This document shows, piece by piece, positions 1 through 5,130 of a stretch of DNA of 6,869 bases (position 1 is its first letter; each line of letters starts with the position of its first letter). The position numbers and the translations under genes were made by a program. The notes beneath the pieces were generated by a model that made no database searches, was not told the DNA's origin, and saw only the letters and a program-made list of their open reading frames with translations. This DNA comes from Bacteroidales bacterium (GTDB taxonomy: Bacteria; Bacteroidota; Bacteroidia; Bacteroidales; PUMT01): the NCBI GenBank assembly GCA_007132365.1, contig SLOS01000068.1, positions 1-6,869 on the forward strand. The letters run 5' to 3'.

Positions 1-557
1 TATTTTTCGGCGGACCTGCTGTTAAAGGTATACTTCCATTTAAGCCCGGTAGAAAAACCGCCGCCACCCCTGCCCCTGAGTCCGCTATCCAACACCTCCT
101 TTATGATATCCTGCGACGACATCTCTTCAGAAACGATTTTTTTGAGGGCTTCATACCCTCCCCTTGATTCGTATTCCTCTATTATCTCAGGGTCAATCAT
201 GCCGCAGTTTCGCAGGGCAATCTTTACCTGTCCCTCGAAATACTTTTTATCCGGGGTATCATACAGGTCTGTGTAAACAATATATTCTTTTACCGGGTTG
301 TCATTCCCAATATGATTGTTCATCAGCTCGACAGCCCTGTCCTCGTCTATCCCTCCGTACAGGTACTGCCCTGAATCATCAATTATCTCAACAAGGGGCT
401 CCCTGTAGCACATCCCAACACAACTTGTCTTTGAAAGAGTGAAGTCAAGGTTTTCAGCCTCCCTCAAAGCTCTGATTTTTTCATATACCTTTCCGGCTCC
501 GGCAGCAATACCGCAACTTCCCAGTCCTACAATAACTTTGGTTTTTCCCATTTTCAT
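1..557 (-). CDS. nuoF: NuoF/HndC-type NADH-binding flavoprotein subunit of an NAD-linked hydrogenase or formate dehydrogenase, N-terminal part (3' end outside window)
   Basis: The open frame reads from ATG at 557 (a second ATG is at 551) to the window edge, giving 185 codons. Residues 1-80 form a thioredoxin-like 2Fe-2S domain, with GLGSCGIAAGA around Cys15 and SCVGMCYREPLVEI around Cys46 and Cys50. Residues about 108-140 carry the linker typical of HymB/HndC proteins (ALRNCGMIDPE, then GGYEAL). Residues 159-174 (GLRGRGGGGFSTGLKW) are the start of the 51-kDa NADH/FMN domain, where the glycine-rich loop binds nucleotide. The FMN part and the C-terminal 4Fe-4S region lie outside the window. Family role: it oxidises or reduces NAD(P)H and passes electrons to partner Fe-S subunits in the cytoplasm. 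The fused N-terminal ferredoxin domain and the adjacent nuoE-like gene point to a hydrogenase or formate dehydrogenase diaphorase more than to respiratory complex I. The partner is not visible. Only three of the usual four cluster cysteines are apparent in the N-terminal domain. Confidence 0.93.
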   Translation of the reverse strand, partial: MKMGKTKVIVGLGSCGIAAGAGKVYEKIRALREAENLDFTLSKTSCVGMCYREPLVEIIDDSGQYLYGGIDEDRAVELMNNHIGNDNPVKEYIVYTDLYDTPDKKYFEGQVKIALRNCGMIDPEIIEEYESRGGYEALKKIVSEEMSSQDIIKEVLDSGLRGRGGGGFSTGLKWKYTFNSRSAEK

Positions 558-581
558 TCAGTCTTAACCCCCGGATGGTGT

Positions 582-622
582 ATGTCCGTTCAAGCCTTTC
601 GGGGAAAGCCCCGGCATGACAT
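582..622. repeat. Imperfect inverted repeat with a GC-rich hairpin core in the nuoE-nuoF gap
   Basis: The core is a perfect 5-bp stem with a 4-base loop at 600-613 (CGGGG-AAAG-CCCCG). It is flanked by GCC (594-596), which could pair with GGC (613-615) as an alternative register, and by outer arms ATGTC (582-586) and GACAT (618-622). It sits between two genes expected to share a transcript, so it may be an intercistronic mRNA structure or a small palindromic repeat of the REP/MITE kind. The function is inferred only from position and symmetry. Confidence 0.4.
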
Positions 623-629
623 TACCGCG

Positions 630-649
630 CCCTGGGGACAGGGGTTTTT
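630..649 (+). other. Small GC hairpin followed by T5 on the plus strand
   Basis: CCCTG (630-634) pairs with CAGGG (639-643) around a GGGA loop, and on the plus strand a run of five T follows at 645-649. This resembles a minimal intrinsic terminator for plus-strand transcription, but no plus-strand gene precedes it. On the minus strand, which carries the genes, the T-run becomes an A-run before the stem, so it would act only as an mRNA hairpin between the nuoE stop and the nuoF start. The stem is short and could be chance in GC-rich sequence. Confidence 0.3.
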
Positions 650-657
650 ATATTGCT

Positions 658-1188
658 TCAAATTGGTAATTCTTTCTCTTTCAACCTGATATCCTTGATC
701 ACTTTCACTGCTTCCCTGCCTGTTAGTTTGCCGTAGGTGTCGTCACCTGTCATCATTACCGGGGCAAGCGAGCAGCAGCCCAGGCAGGCGACAGATTCAA
801 GTGTAAACAGCCCGTCAACGGTTGTTTCGCCGTCCTTTATCTTCAAAGCCTCTTCCAGTGCATCTGTAATGGTGCCGGCATTCTGAACATGGCAGGCAGT
901 GCCATGGCAGACCTTGATGATATTCTTTCCGACGGGCGACATGCGAAACTGGGCATAAAAGGTGGCCACACCATACATATCACTCAGGCTCAGTCCCAGT
1001 TCCCCGGAAAGCCTCTCGAAGGCCTCCCTGGGAAGGTATCCGTAGATGGACTGGGTTTCCTGCAATACGGGAATCATGATACCCTTTTTACCGGCATATT
1101 TTTTAACAAGTCCGTCAATCAGGCTCATATCTGCCATTCCATCGGAAGCAAGGTCCCGGCGCTCTTTTTTTAATCTTTCTACGCGCAT
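658..1188 (-). CDS. nuoE: NuoE/HndA-type 2Fe-2S subunit of an NAD-linked hydrogenase or formate dehydrogenase
   Basis: This is a 176-residue protein of the 24-kDa (NuoE/HndA/HymA) family. It has an N-terminal helical part, including QSIYGYLP at about 46-53, then GVATFYAQF at 73-81. A thioredoxin-like 2Fe-2S domain follows, with all four ligands visible: Cys94 and Cys99 in CHGTAC (C-x4-C), and Cys135 and Cys139 in CLGCC (C-x3-C). Cys138 is an extra cysteine inside the second pair. Length is typical. The frame stays open upstream to a TTG at 1227, which would add 13 residues (beginning MYRGTGRYLNN) unlike the family, so I chose ATG at 1188. The subunit relays electrons between the flavoprotein and partner Fe-S clusters in the cytoplasm. 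It is followed after 100 bases by the nuoF-like gene, the standard order for HndA/HndC or HymA/HymB pairs. Respiratory complex I is less likely because no other nuo genes adjoin. Confidence 0.93.
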   Translation of the reverse strand: MRVERLKKERRDLASDGMADMSLIDGLVKKYAGKKGIMIPVLQETQSIYGYLPREAFERLSGELGLSLSDMYGVATFYAQFRMSPVGKNIIKVCHGTACHVQNAGTITDALEEALKIKDGETTVDGLFTLESVACLGCCSLAPVMMTGDDTYGKLTGREAVKVIKDIRLKEKELPI

Positions 1189-1204
1189 TATGTAGTTATT
1201 TAAA

Positions 1205-1216
1205 TACCGGCCGGTA
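1205..1216. promoter_or_regulatory. 12-bp perfect palindrome upstream of nuoE; possible operator
   Basis: TACCGGCCGGTA is its own reverse complement and lies 17-28 bases upstream of the nuoE ATG, in the 57-base gap after purC. On the minus strand a TTG (1227-1225) and an AT-rich TATTTA (from 1206) flank it at roughly promoter spacing, so a regulator bound here could cover a promoter spacer. CCGGCC about 12 bases further upstream could also pair with the palindrome to make a hairpin. It does not resemble the Rex half-site TTGTGAA. Operator function is inferred from symmetry and position only. Confidence 0.3.
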
Positions 1217-1245
1217 CCGCGATACAAGGCCGGAAACCGTCAAAA

Positions 1246-2190
1246 TTAAACCCGGTTGAGATAATCAACTACATTCCTCTCAACCCTTGTGGTTACATCG
1301 GATGATTCTGAGGGCACGAATGCCTCACCGGTAATATTCTCAAAAAGCTCAATATACCTTTTGGATATCTGGTCGACTATGTCAACGGTCATCTCAGGCA
1401 CCTGTTGTCCCTCCTTTCCCTGGAATCCGTTTTCAATCAGCCACTCCCTCACAAACTCCTTGGAAAGCTGCTTTTGCGGCTCATCCGCTGCCAGGCGCTT
1501 TTCATATCCGTCGGAGTAAAAATACCTGGATGAATCCGGGGTGTGTATCTCATCGATAAGGATGATCTTCCCGTCTTTTTTGCCAAATTCATACTTGGTG
1601 TCAACCAGAATAAGCCCCTTCCCGGCCGCCATACGGGTGCCCCTGTCAAACAATTCATAGGTGTATTGCTCAAGTAGTTTGTAATCTGACTCGGAAACCA
1701 GTCCCTGACCGATGATATCCTCCCTTGAGATATCCTCATCATGACCCTCCATTGCTTTTGTTGTGGGTGTAATTATCGGTTTGGGAAATTTCTGATGCTC
1801 TTTCATGCCATCCGGCATCGGTACACCGCAAATGCTGCGCCTGCCGGATTTATATTCCCTCCATGCATGCCCGGTAAGGTACCCCCTGACGACCATCTCA
1901 ACCTTAAAGGGGTCAGCCAGATGCCCCACGGTAACCATGGGATCGGGACTGGCAAGTTTCCAGTTGGGAACTATATCGGCGGTTGCATCAAGAAATCTGG
2001 ATGCTATCTGGTTAAGCACCTGTCCCTTATAGGGAATCCCCTCCGGCAGCACCACATCGAATGCAGATATCCGGTCGGTAACCACCATTACCAGCAAATT
2101 GTCATTAATATTATAAACGTCCCGTACTTTGCCTGTATACAGGCTCTTCTGACCCGGAAAACTGAAATCTGTTTTTACTAGAGCTCTCAT
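1246..2190 (-). CDS. purC: Phosphoribosylaminoimidazole-succinocarboxamide synthase (SAICAR synthetase)
   Basis: This 314-residue enzyme catalyses the ATP-dependent joining of CAIR and aspartate to give SAICAR in de novo purine synthesis, in the cytoplasm. The N-terminal lobe has LYTGKVRDVY (17-26), the nucleotide-binding loop, and TDRISAFD (38-45). The first family signature is at about 95-108 (FKVEMVVRGYLTGH), in the longer form with GYLTGHAW instead of the short enzymes' GS ending. The second is LILVDTKYEFG at 193-203, followed by ILIDEIHTPDSSRY, which contributes metal and substrate ligands. Length fits the longer SAICAR synthetase class seen in Bacteroidota and yeast-like enzymes, compared with about 240 residues in E. 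coli PurC. A TTG two codons upstream (2196) extends the frame, but ATG at 2190 gives the natural start. It follows phoH after a 49-base AT-rich gap. Confidence 0.97.
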   Translation of the reverse strand: MRALVKTDFSFPGQKSLYTGKVRDVYNINDNLLVMVVTDRISAFDVVLPEGIPYKGQVLNQIASRFLDATADIVPNWKLASPDPMVTVGHLADPFKVEMVVRGYLTGHAWREYKSGRRSICGVPMPDGMKEHQKFPKPIITPTTKAMEGHDEDISREDIIGQGLVSESDYKLLEQYTYELFDRGTRMAAGKGLILVDTKYEFGKKDGKIILIDEIHTPDSSRYFYSDGYEKRLAADEPQKQLSKEFVREWLIENGFQGKEGQQVPEMTVDIVDQISKRYIELFENITGEAFVPSESSDVTTRVERNVVDYLNRV

Positions 2191-2207
2191 GTACAATTGA
2201 TAATTTT

Positions 2208-2223
2208 TAATTATTAATAATTA
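2208..2223. repeat. 16-bp perfect AT palindrome between phoH and purC
   Basis: TAATTATTAATAATTA is a perfect palindrome 18-33 bases upstream of the purC ATG, inside the AT-rich phoH-purC gap. It contains only A and T, and the gap is strongly AT-biased, so chance is a real explanation. It could be a regulatory site for purC. I see no stem with a T-run that would make a convincing terminator for phoH. Confidence 0.25.
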
Positions 2224-2239
2224 GTGATATATTAAATGT

Positions 2240-3193
2240 TTATTGTTCGATCTCCCTGTTGGTTTCATATGCCTTCACGATAAGCTTGACCAGCCTGTGC
2301 CTGATGATATCCCTTTCATCAAAATATATAATTGAGAGTCCCCGGACCCCCTTCAGGATCTTCAGGGCATAAGTCAGACCACTCCTGGTTTTATCAGGCA
2401 GATCGATCTGGGTTATATCGCCTGTCACAATGAATTTGGCACTCTTTCCCATCCGGGTGAGGAACATTTTCAGCTGGTTGGTTGTGGCATTCTGAGCCTC
2501 ATCAAGTATTACCGCTGCATTATCAAGCGTTCTTCCCCGCATGTATGCCAGTGGTGCGATCTGAACTGTACCGTCTGTCAGGTAATCCTTCAGCCTTCTG
2601 GCCGGGATCATATCATGCAGGGCATCATAGAGCGGCTGAAGATACGGGTCAAGTTTTTCCTTTACATCGCCGGGCAAAAAGCCAAGATGCTCACCAGCCT
2701 CCACAGCCGGCCTTGTCAGGATTATCTTCTTTACCTCCTTGTTCTTGAAAGCTTTCACGGCAAGAGCTATTGCGGTATAGGTCTTTCCTGTCCCGGCAGG
2801 ACCAATGGCAAAAAGCAGGTCATTCTTTAAATAATCTCCTGCCAGTTTCCTCTGATTTACCGTCCGTGCCGATATCATCTTACCGTGGGTGCCGTAAACC
2901 AGCACCCCCGAAGAGTCGCCGGTTACAGGTTCCTCCCGGTATTCGCCTGTCATGAACCGTTCAAGGTCATTTTCCGACAAACTGTTAAATTTCTGCAAAT
3001 GCTCAATGAGCAAATGAATCAGGTCGTCGAACCTAGCAATCTCATCCTCATCACCGTAAACCCTTATTTCATTGCCCCTGGCAACAATTTTCAACTTAGG
3101 GAAAAAAGATTTGATCTTATCAAGAAGGTTGTTATTTATACCGTAAAGAACTGCAGGGTCAATACCCTCCAAATATATTAGCTGCTCAATCAT
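2240..3193 (-). CDS. phoH: PhoH family P-loop ATPase
   Basis: This 317-residue cytoplasmic ATPase has an N-terminal KH-like region (about 1-85, with IKSFFPKLKIVARGNEIRVYGDEDE typical of PhoH/PhoL proteins, spanning about 27-51) and a C-terminal PhoH ATPase domain (about 100-310). Walker A is GPAGTGKT at 131-138, Walker B is VILDEAQN at 228-235, and the sensor-like TGDITQIDLP is at 257-266. The segment TRPAVEAGEHLGFLPGD (160-176) is strongly conserved in the family. Length is normal for the chromosomal PhoH/PhoL type. The biochemical role is poorly settled: the family is linked to RNA metabolism and to the RNase YbeY, and in some bacteria to phosphate starvation. No Pho box is evident here. 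The ATG at 3193 is the only good start. It is divergent from the DUF62 gene across 113 bases and lies upstream of purC on the same strand. Confidence 0.96.
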   Translation of the reverse strand: MIEQLIYLEGIDPAVLYGINNNLLDKIKSFFPKLKIVARGNEIRVYGDEDEIARFDDLIHLLIEHLQKFNSLSENDLERFMTGEYREEPVTGDSSGVLVYGTHGKMISARTVNQRKLAGDYLKNDLLFAIGPAGTGKTYTAIALAVKAFKNKEVKKIILTRPAVEAGEHLGFLPGDVKEKLDPYLQPLYDALHDMIPARRLKDYLTDGTVQIAPLAYMRGRTLDNAAVILDEAQNATTNQLKMFLTRMGKSAKFIVTGDITQIDLPDKTRSGLTYALKILKGVRGLSIIYFDERDIIRHRLVKLIVKAYETNREIEQ

Positions 3194-3212
3194 AGAATTT
3201 CCAAATATTGCT

Positions 3213-3220
3213 TACTTTTG
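3213..3220 (+). promoter_or_regulatory. Candidate Bacteroidota -7 element upstream of the DUF62 gene
   Basis: TACTTTTG matches the Bacteroidota -7 consensus TAnnTTTG exactly and lies in the phoH-DUF62 divergent gap. It would give a leader of about 80 bases. I see no convincing -33 TTG at 19-21 bases upstream, so the call is weak. No equally good match was found on the minus strand for phoH. Confidence 0.25.
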
Positions 3221-3295
3221 AGTCTTACAAAATAATCATAAATTTTTCATTTTTTTTGCACCTTTTTCAGAATTAACTGGCACATAAAATAAGCT

Positions 3296-3299
3296 GGAG
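3296..3299 (+). promoter_or_regulatory. Ribosome binding site of the DUF62 gene
   Basis: GGAG ends 7 bases before the ATG at 3307. Its spacing is good. It is the clearest Shine-Dalgarno-like site in the window, where other genes have AT-rich leaders, and it supports this ATG as the start. Confidence 0.5.
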
Positions 3300-3306
3300 T
3301 TTCAAA

Positions 3307-4104
3307 ATGCCTATCGTAACACTAACAACGGACTGGATACAAGATGATTACTATACCGGGGCCATTAAGGGAAAACTTATATCCGCTTGTCCTGATCTGA
3401 ATATTATCGACATATCTCATAAAATCCCGGTTTTCAACACGGCAAGAGCAGCCTTTGTAATTAAAAACAGTTTTTATCATTTTCCTGAGGGCACCGTTCA
3501 TCTGATCTGTGTAAACACCGAACCATCAGCCGGGGAGTCTCTTCTGGCCATAGAATACAACGGGCACTTTTTCATTGGCAACGATAACGGAATGTTCGGG
3601 CTTATTTTCAAAGAGCAGCCTTCAAAGATTACAGAGCTGGGCCCGGCGCCGGCAGAGGGGCCGGAAAGTTTCATATCGCTTGATATTATGGTACAGGGAG
3701 CCTGTCACATTGTAAAAGAGGGAGGATTGGGCGGACTGGGAAAAGAGAGGGCCGGCTATGAAAGGACTATCCCGAGACGGGCCACAATTGAACAGGATGT
3801 TATCAATGGCAGTGTCATATATATTGATTCCTATCACAATGCCATAACAAACATAACAAAAGAATTGTACGAAAGGATCGGTAAAGGCCGGCAATTTGAG
3901 ATTGCACTGCAGAGCAATTATTACCGGCTCAACCGGATCAATAAAACATACGGAGAAACCTCAGTGGGCGAACTCCTTGTGCTTTTCAACTCACTCGACC
4001 TCCTTGAGGTTGCAATAAACAAGGGAAATGCTGCTGAATTGCTCAATTTAAACAACAGCTCAACAATCAGGATTAAGTTTTCAGACAAAAAAAAGGGGAA
4101 ATAA
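3307..4104 (+). CDS. DUF62 family protein (SAM hydroxide adenosyltransferase/SAM hydrolase-like), triad-divergent
   Basis: This 265-residue cytoplasmic protein belongs to the DUF62 family, related to the SAM-dependent fluorinase and chlorinase. Characterised members split S-adenosylmethionine with hydroxide into adenosine and methionine. N-terminal domain: VTLTTDWIQDDYYTGAIKG (4-22, Asp9 of the SAM-ribose site), IIDISHKIPVFN (33-44) and FFIGNDNGMFGLI (88-100). C-terminal domain: GSVIYIDSYHNAITNI (168-183) and LLVLFNSLDLLEVAINKGNAAELL near the end. Aligned by eye, the family's VVDPGVGTxRR loop is VNTEPSAGES (69-78), so the catalytic Asp is Asn70 and the Arg is Glu or Ser, while the His survives as His134 (QGACHIVKEG). 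Activity is therefore uncertain: it may be a SAM-binding non-hydrolase or use other residues. An A8 run at 4087-4094 near the stop is slippage-prone but harmless so late. mazG follows after 49 bases. Confidence 0.9.
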   Translation: MPIVTLTTDWIQDDYYTGAIKGKLISACPDLNIIDISHKIPVFNTARAAFVIKNSFYHFPEGTVHLICVNTEPSAGESLLAIEYNGHFFIGNDNGMFGLIFKEQPSKITELGPAPAEGPESFISLDIMVQGACHIVKEGGLGGLGKERAGYERTIPRRATIEQDVINGSVIYIDSYHNAITNITKELYERIGKGRQFEIALQSNYYRLNRINKTYGETSVGELLVLFNSLDLLEVAINKGNAAELLNLNNSSTIRIKFSDKKKGK

Positions 4105-4153
4105 ATGTAACAGAGGGTATCCTGTCAGGTTATACGGTAAACTTATAAAAACA

Positions 4154-4936
4154 ATGGACGAAAGGTTAGCTGCTTTTAAAAAACTTCTTGACATAATGGA
4201 CGAGCTCAGGGAAAAATGCCCCTGGGACAAAAAGCAGACATTTGAAAGCCTGCGTAACCTTACGCTGGAGGAAGCTTACGAACTGGCAGATTCAGTAACA
4301 AAAAGCGACCCTGAGGATATTAAGAAAGAACTCGGTGACCTGATGCTGCATATTGTCTTTTATGCAAAGATAGGCTCAGAACTCAATGCCTTTGACATAA
4401 AAGATGTAATCGAGGGAATAAATGAAAAGCTTGTTTTCCGGCATCCTCATGTTTTCGGGGATGTGCTGGTTGCCGATGAAAATGAGGTCAAGGAAAACTG
4501 GGAGCATCTTAAGATCAGTGAGTCAAACAAGACGGTTCTGTCGGGTGTGCCCCTGTCACTTCCGGCCATGATAAAAGCCAACCGTATACAGGATAAGGTA
4601 AAAGGAGTCGGATTCGACTGGGAGGAGAAAAACCAGATCTGGGACAAGGTGATGGAGGAACTCAGCGAGCTCAGGGATGAGATCCATAAGGCGGACCGGA
4701 AAAAGGTGGAATCGGAATTTGGCGACCTTTTTTTCTCCCTGGTAAATGCAGCCCGGCTCTATGGCATTGACCCGGAGACAGCCCTGGAAAAGACCAACAG
4801 GAAATTTACAAAGCGGTTCAACTACCTTGAAAGCAAAACCATGTCCGTCGGAAAGTCACTCAAGACCATGAGCCTGGACGAGATGAATGTAATCTGGGAA
4901 GAGGCTAAACAGTTTGATAACCAGCAACCGGGTTAG
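4154..4936 (+). CDS. mazG: Nucleoside triphosphate pyrophosphohydrolase MazG (two tandem MazG domains)
   Basis: This 260-residue cytoplasmic enzyme hydrolyses (d)NTPs to NMP and pyrophosphate. It is thought to clear aberrant nucleotides and, in E. coli, to lower ppGpp during starvation. The first MazG domain has CPWDKKQTFESLRNLTLEEA (22-41), Glu39/Glu40/Glu43, then Glu59 and Asp62 in ELGDL, the Mg-binding EExxE...ExxD set. The middle has the conserved FRHPHVFGD (95-103) and ENWEHLK. The second domain repeats the set with Glu168/Glu169/Glu172 and Glu188/Asp191 (ESEFGDLFF). Both metal sites look intact. Length matches full E. coli-type MazG (about 263 residues) rather than short single-domain forms. 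The ATG at 4154 has an A-rich leader with no Shine-Dalgarno site. It probably shares a transcript with the DUF62 gene. It converges on pckA with a 157-base gap. No mazE/mazF toxin-antitoxin genes adjoin. Confidence 0.96.
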   Translation: MDERLAAFKKLLDIMDELREKCPWDKKQTFESLRNLTLEEAYELADSVTKSDPEDIKKELGDLMLHIVFYAKIGSELNAFDIKDVIEGINEKLVFRHPHVFGDVLVADENEVKENWEHLKISESNKTVLSGVPLSLPAMIKANRIQDKVKGVGFDWEEKNQIWDKVMEELSELRDEIHKADRKKVESEFGDLFFSLVNAARLYGIDPETALEKTNRKFTKRFNYLESKTMSVGKSLKTMSLDEMNVIWEEAKQFDNQQPG

Positions 4937-4943
4937 AAAGAGT

Positions 4944-5130
4944 CTGGTTATAACAAACCCAAACCGGCTGAAAACTCCTGGCCCCATATGATTAATAATC
5001 TGAAAAATTGTTTTATCCTGTGTTATAATTGCGGACAGGCGGGAAAAACTCCTGTACCCAGGTTGAGAACCGGGAAAATAAAATTGTTCAGTGTTATAAT
5101 TGCGGCCCGGCGGAAACAAGCTGTCTGCCA
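4944..5130. repeat. Degenerate tandem repeat (period about 71-75 bases) duplicating the pckA 3' end
   Basis: GTGTTATAATTGCGG occurs exactly at 5020-5034 and 5091-5105. Similarity continues to about 5060 and 5130 (GGCGG, AAA, CTGT, CCA in register). Both copies are preceded by AAAATTGTT. A weaker third copy starts near 4944, with GTTATAA at 4947-4953 and GGCTGAAAACTCCTG at 4966-4980, which matches GGCGGGAAAAACTCCTG at 5038-5054. The rightmost copy includes the pckA stop codon and last codons; the other two lie in the mazG-pckA gap. This looks like old slippage-type duplication of the gene end, now decaying. Confidence 0.65.
5057..5074. terminator. Candidate bidirectional hairpin between convergent mazG and pckA
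   Basis: CCC(A)GGTT pairs with AACCGGG around a GAG loop, giving 7 bp with one bulged A. On the minus strand (pckA transcript) a T5 run follows about 8 bases past the stem (5047-5043). On the plus strand (mazG transcript) the following sequence is A-rich with few T. It is the best stem in the convergent gap, but the tight loop, the bulge and the distance to the T-run make it a weak intrinsic terminator. Confidence 0.35.

Noticed and set aside
164..442. Plus-strand open frame of 92 codons
   Set aside because: It lies wholly opposite the NuoF-like coding sequence, whose motifs are clear, and its protein has no recognisable family pattern.
1189..1227. N-terminal extension of the NuoE-like protein from a TTG codon
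   Set aside because: The added 13 residues are unlike the family, they overlap a palindrome likely to be regulatory, and an ATG at 1188 fits the usual length.
1741..2181. Plus-strand open frame of 146 codons
   Set aside because: It is antisense to purC, has a low-complexity, cysteine- and histidine-rich composition, and matches no recognisable domain, so it is a shadow.
4154..4936. MazG as part of a mazEF-type toxin-antitoxin locus
   Set aside because: No mazE- or mazF-like frame adjoins, and the neighbours are a DUF62 gene and pckA.
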